DNA from: CAYZMH01 sp964479445
GTDB taxonomy: Bacteria > Bacteroidota > Bacteroidia > Bacteroidales > GCA-2748055
NCBI GenBank assembly: GCA_964479445.1
Contig: CAYZMH010000020.1
Coordinates: 1 to 38,185 of the forward strand
Length of the DNA: 38,185 nucleotides
Direction of reading: 5' to 3'
Part shown: positions 1 to 7,384 of the stretch, one piece after another
Position numbering within the stretch: position 1 is the stretch's first letter
How the letters are laid out: every line of letters starts with the position of its first letter
Notes under the pieces: generated by a model
The model's input: only the letters and a program-made list of their open reading frames with translations
The model's database searches: none
What the model was told of the DNA's origin: nothing
Translations under genes and position numbers: made by a program

Positions 1-373
1 TATATTTATTTCATTTACAATAAAAAAATTAAAAGGCTAAAAAATCTTGCTCTCACAGGTGAAAGATTGCCTTAACTTCCTTTCTTATCGAATCTTCCTA
101 AGACTTCTAATCCTTGAAGGCTTTCGGCTGCTATGAATAATCCCCATGAAAGCTTTCCTTAATTAGCTAAATTCAAATTTACATTTTCTCTGTCAATGTA
201 TATGTACTGTTGGAATGGGGGAAATTCAGAGGGTTTTCCATATTTCCACAGGACCTTCGCTGGTGAAAGATTCATGAGGATTTTGTGTGTCTTATAGTAT
301 TATAATCCCACATCCCCTGATGAGTAATTTCTTTCACCAGTTGAATCGATCCATGACCGGTTTTTGGTGGACT
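1..373. other. AT-rich spacer downstream of recA
   Basis: I see no convincing gene here. An 11-base word, GGTGAAAGATT, occurs twice in direct orientation (58-68 and 262-272). The second copy also forms an 11-bp inverted repeat, CTGGTGAAAGA at 260-270 against TCTTTCACCAG at 330-340, with a 59-nt spacer. I find no classical terminator for recA. The repeats could be remnants of a small mobile element or long-range RNA pairing in the recA 3' trailer. Confidence 0.4.
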
Positions 374-1396
374 CTACTGGTCTTTTTTGCTGAGTGCCTC
401 TTTGATCCGGGTTTCCAGCTCCTCGGCCAGTTCGGGATTGTCTTTGATCAGTGATTTGACCGCGTCGCGTCCCTGTCCGAGCCGGGTCTCCCCGTAACTG
501 AACCAGGATCCCGATTTTTTTACCAGCTCCAGTTCCACCCCGAGGTCGATCAGTTCTCCCACCTTCGAGATGCCTTCCCCGTACACGATGTCAAACTCCG
601 CCTTACGGAAGGGAGGAGCCAGTTTGTTTTTCACCACCTTGACCCGGGCCCGGTTCCCCTGCACATCATCCCCGTCTTTGAGCTGTCCGATCCGCCGGAT
701 ATCCAGGCGTACGGAGGAGTAGAATTTCAGGGCATTCCCGCCGGTGGTGGTTTCCGGGTTACCAAACATCACCCCGATCTTCTCCCGGAGCTGGTTGATG
801 AAGATGCAGGTGGTGTTGGTCTTGCTGATATTGCCGGCCAGTTTTCGCAGGGCCTGGGACATGAGGCGGGCCTGCAGACCCATTTTCGAATCTCCCATCT
901 CTCCCTCGATCTCAGATTTGGGGGTGAGGGCTGCCACCGAGTCGATCACTATGATATCGATGGCTCCAGAACGGATCAGGTGATCGGTGATCTCCAGCGC
1001 CTGTTCCCCGTTGTCGGGCTGGGAGATGTAAAGGTTCTCAATATCGACGCCAAGTTTCTTTGCATAGAAACGGTCGAAGGCGTGTTCGGCATCGATAAAG
1101 GCCGCGATGCCCCCGTTTTTCTGTGCTTCCGCGATGGCATGGATAGCCAGGGTGGTCTTCCCCGAGGATTCGGGTCCGTATATCTCTATGACCCGTCCGC
1201 GCGGATAACCGCCCACTCCCAGTGCCACATCCAGTCCGATGGAGCCGGATCCGATCACGGGCACATCAACGATGGCAGCATCCCCCATCTTCATGATGGT
1301 ACCTTTGCCATACCCTTTTTCAATCTTGTCAAGGGTGAGATTAAGCGCTTTCAGTTTTTCCTGATTGATATTGCTGTCGCTCTTCTGGTTGCTCAT
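374..1396 (-). CDS. recA: Recombinase RecA
   Basis: RecA forms ATP-dependent filaments on single-stranded DNA, drives strand exchange in homologous recombination, and triggers LexA-type autocleavage in the cytoplasm. The 340-aa product has the usual family length. The Walker A motif GPESSGKTT lies at residues 74-82, and the Walker B strand (IIVIDSVAAL) lies near 148-157. The segment GVMFGNPETTTGGNALKFY matches the conserved L2 DNA-binding loop region. The C-terminus is acidic and Lys/Glu-rich, as is typical. The gene starts 24 bp after the bcp stop codon and probably shares its transcript. I see no clear SOS operator, which is common in this phylum. The identification is essentially certain. 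Confidence 0.98.
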   Translation of the reverse strand: MSNQKSDSNINQEKLKALNLTLDKIEKGYGKGTIMKMGDAAIVDVPVIGSGSIGLDVALGVGGYPRGRVIEIYGPESSGKTTLAIHAIAEAQKNGGIAAFIDAEHAFDRFYAKKLGVDIENLYISQPDNGEQALEITDHLIRSGAIDIIVIDSVAALTPKSEIEGEMGDSKMGLQARLMSQALRKLAGNISKTNTTCIFINQLREKIGVMFGNPETTTGGNALKFYSSVRLDIRRIGQLKDGDDVQGNRARVKVVKNKLAPPFRKAEFDIVYGEGISKVGELIDLGVELELVKKSGSWFSYGETRLGQGRDAVKSLIKDNPELAEELETRIKEALSKKDQ

Positions 1397-1420
1397 AAGG
1401 TTTTTACTTGTTAATGTGTT

Positions 1421-1876
1421 CTAATCCGCAAATATCTGCGTGGTATGATTCTTCGTTTTTACCTTATCGAAGATTTTCTCGATGTTCCCGTCTTCCGAGA
1501 TGATATAGGTTTTCCGGAGAATCCCTTCATATGTTTTGCCGTACCTTGTTTTTTCACCCCAGGCATTATAGGCTTTCAGAATTTTTTTATCAACATCCGA
1601 AAGAAGCCGGAACGGCAGTTCGTACTTGCTGATGAAATTCTGGTGCGATTTCCGGCTGTCGGCGCTGACACCCAAAATCTCGTACCCTTTTTCCATGAAC
1701 TGCTCGTAATTATCCCTCAGGTTGCAGGCCTCTGCAGTGCAACCCGGGGTATTGTCTTTCGGGTAGAAATACAACACCAGTTTTTTGCCCCTGTACTGAT
1801 CCAGGGATACCGTTTCCCCGTTCTGATCCTCACCGGTGAAGGCCGGTGCAGCGTCTCCAACGTTCAATTCTGCCAT
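1421..1876 (-). CDS. bcp: Thioredoxin-dependent thiol peroxidase (Bcp/PrxQ)
   Basis: This is an atypical 2-Cys peroxiredoxin that reduces hydrogen peroxide and organic hydroperoxides in the cytoplasm with thioredoxin as donor. The 151-aa protein has the standard length. Motif DNTPGCTAEAC carries the peroxidatic cysteine C46 and the resolving cysteine C51 five residues later, the PrxQ arrangement. The thioredoxin-fold opening GDAAPAFTGEDQNGE and the segment LYFYPKDNTPG are characteristic. It lies directly upstream of recA on the same strand, so an oxidative-defence/repair pair is likely. The start ATG at 1876 is followed at once by the expected N-terminus. The promoter should lie in the 160-bp gap to the divergent gene at 2037, but I find no exact TAnnTTTG box on this strand. 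Confidence 0.96.
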   Translation of the reverse strand: MAELNVGDAAPAFTGEDQNGETVSLDQYRGKKLVLYFYPKDNTPGCTAEACNLRDNYEQFMEKGYEILGVSADSRKSHQNFISKYELPFRLLSDVDKKILKAYNAWGEKTRYGKTYEGILRKTYIISEDGNIEKIFDKVKTKNHTTQIFAD

Positions 1877-1977
1877 ACTGTTCTGTTTTGTAAAAGTACG
1901 AAGTTTGCTTCAAAATAGGCTCCTGTTTGGCTACTGTTTATTAACAAATCCCGCGGAGCCAAATGAATTTTAATTGC

Positions 1978-1985
1978 TATTTTTG
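1978..1985 (+). promoter_or_regulatory. Putative -7 promoter box of the SPOR-protein gene
   Basis: TATTTTTG is an exact match to the Bacteroidota -7 element TAnnTTTG. It would start transcription near 1991, giving a leader of about 45 nt before the ATG at 2037. I see no good TTG-type -33 element at the right distance, so the call rests on one box. Confidence 0.4.
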
Positions 1986-2036
1986 ATGAGCAATAGCGAC
2001 TCGCAATATCAATGTAAAAACACCTAAAAACGCAAT

Positions 2037-4247
2037 ATGTTTAGAGTTATTTCACGCCGCATGACAGGGATCGCGATCCTGCTCACACTGGTTGGAGTAT
2101 GCACGACAGAGGCACAGGTTGAATCGCTTACCACACGCCAGCTAAAAGAGCGGGCTGAAGAGCGGTTCGAGTCAGAGCAATACAGCGAAGCGCTTTCCGA
2201 TTTCCGTCATCTTATGAACGAGTACCCGGGAGATCCCATGTACCGCTATTACACCGGGATCTGTCTTACCGAGCTCAACCGGGACCTGGAAGAAGCGGCT
2301 GAATTGCTCTACTTTGCCTCGCGCCGGGATGTTCCCGCCTATGTCTATTATCACCTGGCAGAAGCCCATCGCAGGATGTACGATTTCAAGGAAGCAAAGA
2401 ACTACTACCTGGAGTTTGACAGGGAGGCATCCCGCAGGGAATCCCGGGAATATGAAACCAAAAAACTGATCCGGTCGGTGGAAACGGCCCGCGAGATCGT
2501 CTCTACCTATAATCCCTACGAGGTATTGAATGTCACTTTCGTGAACCTGGATGATAAAGAGCAGGTCAGGCAGATCCGCATGAAGGGCGGGGTGTTGCAG
2601 GAGAAGCCGGAAGCTTTTTTTACCGAAGGGGAGGACCGGGATGAACTGACCCGCCTGATGTTTATCCCGGAGCAGCTGAACCGAGGCGACCATGTCTACT
2701 ATTCGGGATATAATAAACGCCGCAAAGACGGGGCACAGCTGTTCAGGGCCCGCCGGACCACCTCCGGGAAGTGGAACCAGGTTACTCCGCTGGACGATCT
2801 CAATACCGGGGGCGATGAGATCATGCCGTACTACGATCCGGTGGGCCGGGACCTCTACTTTGCCTCCAACGGCCGGCAGGGGGTCGGTGGCTTTGACCTC
2901 TACAAGTCGCACTACGACGAGGAGCGGGACGAGTGGTCGGATCCGGTCAACCTGGGCTTTCCGGCCAATTCGGTGTACGACGATTACCTGGTGCTCCCGG
3001 GAACGGACCTGGGCATGCTGATGTTCTTTTCTGCCCGCCAGGCTACCGATTCCACCCTGGCCGTCTACCGCGTGCATTTCAGTGAACCCAAAAAATCGCT
3101 CGCCTCGCACACCCCGGAAGAGATCCGCAGGATCGCCAACCTGGGAGGCGTGGCCGGAGAGACTCTCGAGGAGATGGAAGCTTACCAGGCTTCCCTTGCC
3201 CAGGCTTCCGAAAGCAGCAATGAGCAGCAGGATGCCTCCCCCTCCGAACATACCACGATCGAATCATCTCCCGGTGCCGGGAAAACGGCTGCAGCCGGAA
3301 CGGAGGTAGATCGGCAGTACCAAACCCTGGTGGGGGAGGCCCTTCACCACCAGGAGGTCTCGGATTCCCTCACCGAACTGGCCACCGAGGCACGCGTCAG
3401 GGTAAGGGAGTCGGACGACCCCAACGACCGCTGGTTGTACCAGAAGCAGATCCTTATGTGGGAGAAGAAGGCGGCCGATGAGCAGGCGGAGGCGGATCGC
3501 CTGTTTGCCCGGCTGAATGAATACGAACCCGGTTCCACCGCATCGGAGAGGGAGGTGCCTTCGACTATCGTAAAAGACCGGGAGGTGAATGACATTACGG
3601 TATACCGGTTTGCCGACCGCGACGAACAGGAGACGTCGAAAGGTAACCGGGAGGCTGAACCCGGAGAAGTGGCAGGAGAGACCCGGACCCGCGAGCGATC
3701 TGCCGGGAAGAACGAACAGGGAGAAGAAGGACCCGGGGCCGGCCGACCGGGAGAACCCGGGGCAGCTCAGTCTGAGAAAAAGAGTACCGCAGGGGAGAAG
3801 TCAACCGGCAACACCCCGTCCGCAGAACCCCGGGGGTCACAAGAGCCGAAAAACACTGCTGCTGGAAACCGGGTGCATAAAGCCGGGGGAAAGACGCCCG
3901 TTTCAGTGGTGATCAACCGCTTTGATATCCTGGATGCTTCCCCCTACTCCTATGGGAATCCCATCCCGGTGAATATCCGCCTGCCGCAGGGGGCCTTTTA
4001 CCGGATTCAGCTGGGGGCATACAGTAAAGCGGTGGTTCCCGGTGCCTTCGGCGGACTGAGTCCGGTCACCGCCGAAACCCTCCCGGAGCGGGGGCTTACC
4101 AAGTACTACGTGGGTAAGTTCAACCGCTACGAGGATGCGGCCCTGGCCCTTGACCGGGTGCGGAAGGCCGGACATACCGATGCCTTTATCGTGGCCTGGT
4201 ACGACGGCGAAAAAATGTCGCCCGGCAGGGTGCAGAAGCTGGAGTAG
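2037..4247 (+). CDS. TPR / PD40 propeller / SPOR envelope protein
   Basis: This 736-aa protein is predicted to be exported. An N-terminal hydrophobic segment (about residues 10-22) ends in TEAQ, a plausible signal-peptidase site. Residues 35-130 look like TPR helices (SEQYSEALSDFRHLMNEYP; FKEAKNYYLEFDRE). Residues 215-350 contain PD40/WD40-like propeller blades (DPVGRDLYFASNGRQGVGGF). Residues 370-640 are low-complexity and rich in Glu, Gly and Arg. Residues 654-730 form a SPOR domain (FYRIQLGAYSK ... YYVGKFNRYEDA), which in known proteins binds denuded peptidoglycan. TPR plus PD40 recalls PorE of the T9SS and gliding machinery, but PorE ends in OmpA rather than SPOR. A role in cell-wall or envelope organisation is inferred; the precise function is unknown. 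It is transcribed divergently from bcp. Confidence 0.8.
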   Translation: MFRVISRRMTGIAILLTLVGVCTTEAQVESLTTRQLKERAEERFESEQYSEALSDFRHLMNEYPGDPMYRYYTGICLTELNRDLEEAAELLYFASRRDVPAYVYYHLAEAHRRMYDFKEAKNYYLEFDREASRRESREYETKKLIRSVETAREIVSTYNPYEVLNVTFVNLDDKEQVRQIRMKGGVLQEKPEAFFTEGEDRDELTRLMFIPEQLNRGDHVYYSGYNKRRKDGAQLFRARRTTSGKWNQVTPLDDLNTGGDEIMPYYDPVGRDLYFASNGRQGVGGFDLYKSHYDEERDEWSDPVNLGFPANSVYDDYLVLPGTDLGMLMFFSARQATDSTLAVYRVHFSEPKKSLASHTPEEIRRIANLGGVAGETLEEMEAYQASLAQASESSNEQQDASPSEHTTIESSPGAGKTAAAGTEVDRQYQTLVGEALHHQEVSDSLTELATEARVRVRESDDPNDRWLYQKQILMWEKKAADEQAEADRLFARLNEYEPGSTASEREVPSTIVKDREVNDITVYRFADRDEQETSKGNREAEPGEVAGETRTRERSAGKNEQGEEGPGAGRPGEPGAAQSEKKSTAGEKSTGNTPSAEPRGSQEPKNTAAGNRVHKAGGKTPVSVVINRFDILDASPYSYGNPIPVNIRLPQGAFYRIQLGAYSKAVVPGAFGGLSPVTAETLPERGLTKYYVGKFNRYEDAALALDRVRKAGHTDAFIVAWYDGEKMSPGRVQKLE

Positions 4248-4499
4248 TGAGGGGGCAACAAACCGGACCCGTCCTGCAGGAATTGAAAAACCGGCACAGA
4301 CAGTGGTCCGGGTAACCCGCCGGCACAACCGCTACCCCGACCGGCAGGGTGCGAACTGCGGGGCCTGCAGGGCATGCCGGCTGCGGTTAAACCAGCATAG
4401 GGCCGGGACTGATAAGCACCCTTCGTTCCGGCTGCAAGCCGCCATTATAAATAATCAAAAACTTGGCATTACGCGGATCGGGTATATTGTTTCTTTTTA

Positions 4500-4507
4500 T
4501 ATATTTG
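4500..4507 (+). promoter_or_regulatory. Putative -7 promoter box of clpS-nfeD-floA
   Basis: TATATTTG exactly matches TAnnTTTG and sits 18 nt upstream of the clpS ATG at 4526, implying a very short leader. There is no convincing -33 TTG at a 17-23 nt spacing, so this is a moderate call. Confidence 0.4.
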
Positions 4508-4525
4508 AGACATAGATTGATTCCT

Positions 4526-4807
4526 ATGGATAGCAACTTCTCAAGTCGTCCGCAGAAACTGGGATCCGGAAACACTGACCGGCAGGAGCCTTCGCGGCTG
4601 GTGCTTCACAACGATGACGTGAATACGTTTGAGTACGTGATGGAGATGCTGGTGGAAGTGTGCGAACATACCCTTACACAGGCCGAGCAGTGCGCCCTCA
4701 TCGCCCACTATAAAGGCAAATGCGAGGTAAAGGAGGGGGCGTTCCAGGAGCTGAAAGAGATTCGCTATGAGCTGATTTCGAAAGGACTGAAAGCCACAAT
4801 TGATTAA
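4526..4807 (+). CDS. clpS: ClpS adaptor for N-degron proteolysis
   Basis: ClpS binds proteins with destabilising N-terminal residues and hands them to the ClpA or ClpC AAA+ unfoldase for ClpP degradation. The 93-aa product has the right size. The conserved core LVLHNDDVNTFEYVMEML (residues 25-42) supplies the N-degron pocket residues, and HYKGKCEVKEGAF (61-73) is the usual second motif. I start at the ATG at 4526. An upstream TTG at 4463 would add 21 residues unlike any ClpS and would place the start before the likely promoter. No ClpA or ClpC gene is in the window. The nfeD-like gene begins 13 bp downstream, so the two are probably co-transcribed. Confidence 0.93.
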   Translation: MDSNFSSRPQKLGSGNTDRQEPSRLVLHNDDVNTFEYVMEMLVEVCEHTLTQAEQCALIAHYKGKCEVKEGAFQELKEIRYELISKGLKATID

Positions 4808-4820
4808 ATAACTTCACCCG

Positions 4821-5288
4821 ATGGGAGGGATCATTATTCTGATAGTGCTGGGGATCCTGCTGTTCGTGATCGAATTTTTGCTGGTTCCCGGAATTACCGT
4901 GGCCGGGATCGGCGGCCTGGTGCTGACCGTGCTGGGGGTGTACAAGGCGTTCAATGATTTCGGCACGGAGACCGGGGTGTGGGTGCTGATCGGAACGATC
5001 ATTCTGAGCATCCTGGTAATCGCTTTTTCCCTGCGGGCGCGCACCTGGCGGCGCTTCATGCTCGATACCGATGTTACGGGGGCGGTGGATACCGATCTGA
5101 CCGAGGACCAGGTGAAGGTGGGCGATGAAGGGCTTACCATGACACGGCTTAATCCCATGGGCAAGGTGCAGATCCGCGACCTGGTGCGGGAAGCCAAATC
5201 CATCGAGGGGTATATCAATGAACATGCCCCGGTGGAAGTTGTTTCTGTGGAAGGAACCCGAATTTCTGTTAAACCAATAAATAAATAA
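4821..5288 (+). CDS. NfeD-like membrane protein
   Basis: This 155-aa protein has two to three N-terminal membrane segments (residues 2-18, about 22-42 and 52-70), then a soluble C-terminal domain of about 75 residues with the beta-strand pattern of the NfeD OB fold (VGDEGLTMTRLNPMGKVQI). NfeD proteins partner with flotillin/stomatin-family proteins in membrane microdomains. The floA gene starts 2 bp after this stop codon, the classic NfeD-flotillin pairing, and translational coupling is likely. It is the short type, lacking the N-terminal ClpP-like serine protease domain of long NfeD proteins. Its individual role is not clear from sequence. Confidence 0.88.
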   Translation: MGGIIILIVLGILLFVIEFLLVPGITVAGIGGLVLTVLGVYKAFNDFGTETGVWVLIGTIILSILVIAFSLRARTWRRFMLDTDVTGAVDTDLTEDQVKVGDEGLTMTRLNPMGKVQIRDLVREAKSIEGYINEHAPVEVVSVEGTRISVKPINK

Positions 5289-5290
5289 GA

Positions 5291-6307
5291 ATGGATTTTA
5301 ATTTTACCTGGATTATAGTCGTCGTAGCGAGTATCGTCGGTCTGTGGATACTCCTCTATTTCATCCCCCTCGGGTTGTGGTTCACTGCCCTGTTATCGGG
5401 GGTGCGAATCTCCCTGTTGCAGCTCATTCTGATGCGGTGGAGGAAAGTTCCTCCGACGGTGATCGTGCGTTCGATGATCGAGGCCCATAAGGCCGGGTTA
5501 TCACAGATCAAACGCGATCAGCTTGAAGCGCACTACCTGGCCGGCGGCCGGGTGGAGCAGGTCGTGCACGCCCTGGTTTCGGCCAACAAGGCGAACATTG
5601 ACCTGCCTTTCAATATGGCCACCGCCATCGACCTGGCGGGACGCGATGTGCTGGAAGCCGTGCAGATGTCGGTCAACCCGAAAGTGATCAATACCCCCCC
5701 TGTGACGGCCGTGGCCAAGGATGGGATCCAGTTAATCGCCAAGGCCCGGGTAACGGTACGGGCAAACATCAAACAGCTGGTTGGCGGGGCCGGTGAAGAG
5801 ACTGTGCTGGCCCGCGTGGGTGAGGGAATTGTCTCCTCCATCGGATCTTCCGAAACACATAAGGTGGTGCTGGAGAATCCCGATTTCATCTCACGTATCG
5901 TGCTGGATAAAGGTCTGGATGCCGGAACGGCCTTCGAGATCCTCTCCATCGATGTGGCCGATATCGATATCGGCAAAAACATCGGGGCCGTGCTGCAGAT
6001 GGACCAGGCAAATGCCGATAAGAACATTGCCCAGGCGAAAGCCGAGGAGCGGCGTGCGATGGCGGTTGCATCCGAACAGGAGAACAAAGCCAAGGCCCAG
6101 GAGGCACGTGCCAAGGTGATCGAGGCCGAGGTGGAGATTCCCCTGGCCATGGCCGAGGCTTTCAAATCAGGCAACCTGGGAATCATGGATTACTACCGGA
6201 TGAAGAATATCGAAGCCGATACCGATATGCGGGATACCATCTCCAGGGGAACCGAGAAGAAATCGGGCGGTAAAAACCAGTCACGGGAAAGCGACGATAA
6301 AGAGTGA
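5291..6307 (+). CDS. floA: Flotillin-like protein FloA
   Basis: FloA is a membrane scaffold that organises functional lipid microdomains. The 338-aa product has an N-terminal hydrophobic segment (about residues 6-45) that inserts as a hairpin, then the family core (GVRISLLQLILMRWRKVPPTVIVRSMIEAHKAGL). An SPFH-like domain follows, and then an Ala/Glu-rich coiled coil (residues about 240-290, ANADKNIAQAKAEERRAMA). These match the YqfA/FloA family in order and length. It is the last gene of the clpS-nfeD-floA unit. The C-terminal tail is charged and probably disordered. I see no terminator directly after the stop; the next transcription signal is the promoter at 6474-6504. Confidence 0.95.
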   Translation: MDFNFTWIIVVVASIVGLWILLYFIPLGLWFTALLSGVRISLLQLILMRWRKVPPTVIVRSMIEAHKAGLSQIKRDQLEAHYLAGGRVEQVVHALVSANKANIDLPFNMATAIDLAGRDVLEAVQMSVNPKVINTPPVTAVAKDGIQLIAKARVTVRANIKQLVGGAGEETVLARVGEGIVSSIGSSETHKVVLENPDFISRIVLDKGLDAGTAFEILSIDVADIDIGKNIGAVLQMDQANADKNIAQAKAEERRAMAVASEQENKAKAQEARAKVIEAEVEIPLAMAEAFKSGNLGIMDYYRMKNIEADTDMRDTISRGTEKKSGGKNQSRESDDKE

Positions 6308-6473
6308 TCACACTGACCGTCATTCCGGTTGCGATGTTCATTTCCGTTATCAACACCTGTTAAGGGCGGCGGCATAGCTTGTGCTGTGCCGCATCCTGAC
6401 AGGCGGATCAGTAATTCACAAATTGTTAATAACTGCTGTTTATTTCTTGTGGATACGCAAAAATGGCAAGGTA

Positions 6474-6504
6474 TTGACTCATGCCGAATTATAGCATACA
6501 TTTG
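6474..6504 (+). promoter_or_regulatory. Bacteroidota-type promoter of a candidate RNA gene
   Basis: A -33 TTG at 6474-6476 and a perfect -7 box TACATTTG (TAnnTTTG) at 6497-6504 are separated by 20 nt. This fits the TTG-N17-23-TAnnTTTG pattern of the phylum. Transcription would begin near 6510. No protein gene follows for about 870 bp, but a row of hairpins and a terminator do. Confidence 0.6.
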
Positions 6505-6509
6505 ATAGT

Positions 6510-7025
6510 ACCAAGTGAGGGATAAAAGGTTGCTCGCAGGTTATTCCGGAGCGGTTACCGGCCCACGGGCCAAAGGTAATTTAACCGGACGCGGTCCCGC
6601 TAAATGACGGGATGCAGCGAAAACCCGAGCCAAGCGTGGGTTATGGTTCACCAGGCCCACTCAACCGGAAGGATCACTTGCCTGATCGTTCTTCAAATGG
6701 TTGATTCAGTGAAGGGAGAATGGGAACGAATCCTTCGGGATTCCGGAACGTCTCCACCCTGTCGCCAGTCAGATCGTAAGACCTGGTTGCGTCACGGTTC
6801 ACTGAAGCGGGTCCGGGAAGTCAGATTTCGGTCTGACCGACGGACCGGTTCGCAGGGATCGCTCTATGGAGCATACCCGGCGGGCCAGGGTTTCGCAAAC
6901 AGATGCCTTCAGGGTTTTGCATGCGAAGCCGGCCATAATAACCGTAGCCTGGCACTGTATGGTGGCTATGGGTTACCAAACAGTGGGATGGGAGCAAGAC
7001 AAACGTTTTGCTCCCATTTGTGTTT
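6510..7025 (+). ncRNA. Candidate structured non-coding RNA, about 510 nt
   Basis: This GC-rich stretch lies between a good promoter (6474-6504) and an intrinsic terminator (6988-7017) and contains no credible protein. The 192-codon frame from 6604 runs through the terminator and has no family-like features. Hairpins seen directly include GAATCC-TTCG-GGATTC with a UUCG loop (6728-6743) and GTCAGA/TCTGAC (6820-6837). CACTGT pairs with ACAGTG just before the terminator. Further stems are GGCCC/GGGCC, TCCCG/CGGGA near 6590-6615, AACCC/GGGTT near 6625-6645 and CAGGC/GCCTG near 6653-6685. I looked for conserved blocks of RNase P RNA, tmRNA and the SRP RNA and found no convincing match. It could be a novel RNA, a diverged known RNA, or a decayed locus. 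Confidence 0.45.
6988..7025 (+). terminator. Intrinsic terminator of the candidate RNA
   Basis: ATGGGAGCAA at 6988-6997 pairs perfectly with TTGCTCCCAT at 7008-7017 (10 bp, 10-nt loop), followed by the T-rich run TTGTGTTTT. The T-rich side is on the plus strand only, which sets the direction. Confidence 0.7.
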
Positions 7026-7384
7026 TAAGCCCCTTTGTTTTTGCCATCCGTCTATTCCTCCCCCTCGCACTTCAATGCCTGTTTTTCACCCGGTGGAGCC
7101 GGTGTACCGCCGGCATGTTCACCCTCCAACGTCAGTAAAAAAGGCTGTACCGGTCTATCAACGACCGGCAGTGGACGGTTAGTGGTATTTTCTTCCCTGT
7201 TTCTGTTGCTTTCCCCGCAGAGTCTGCCACTGCTTGAAAAAAATAGTATTTCTTTTTCTTTCCTCGTTTCTTGATTTCCCAAACCGGTAGTTGACCGTTG
7301 TTCTGTGTAAAGGCATTGAATGATCTGCGGGGATTGCCGGGAGGTTTTGACTAACAATCTAATTGTTCCATTAAAAATCATTTT
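7026..7384. other. Leader region upstream of the SusC gene
   Basis: No gene is supported in this 359-bp stretch. It contains a GCCGG/CCGGC hairpin near 7095-7112. It also contains two similar 17-mers, ACCGGCAGTGGACGGTT (7164-7180) and ACCGGTAGTTGACCGTT (7283-7299), with 3 mismatches and 119 bp apart. They could be regulator sites or chance. I find no exact TAnnTTTG promoter box before the SusC start. Confidence 0.35.

Noticed and set aside
2172..3251. 359-codon open frame antisense to the SPOR-protein gene
   Set aside because: It is a GC-driven shadow of a gene with clear domains, has no recognisable family or start context, and its composition mirrors the opposite strand.
4463..4525. N-terminal extension of ClpS from a TTG codon
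   Set aside because: The 21 extra residues do not fit ClpS and the segment contains the likely -7 promoter box.
6655..6690. SRP RNA-like CCGGAAGG loop
   Set aside because: The GGAA-type loop and flanking CAGGC/GCCTG stem recall SRP domain IV, but the conserved AGCAG side of the internal loop is missing, so I do not call ffs.
6604..7182. 192-codon open frame on the plus strand in the floA-susC spacer
   Set aside because: It passes through a strong intrinsic terminator, shows no signal peptide, domain or family-like pattern, and overlaps dense RNA hairpins.
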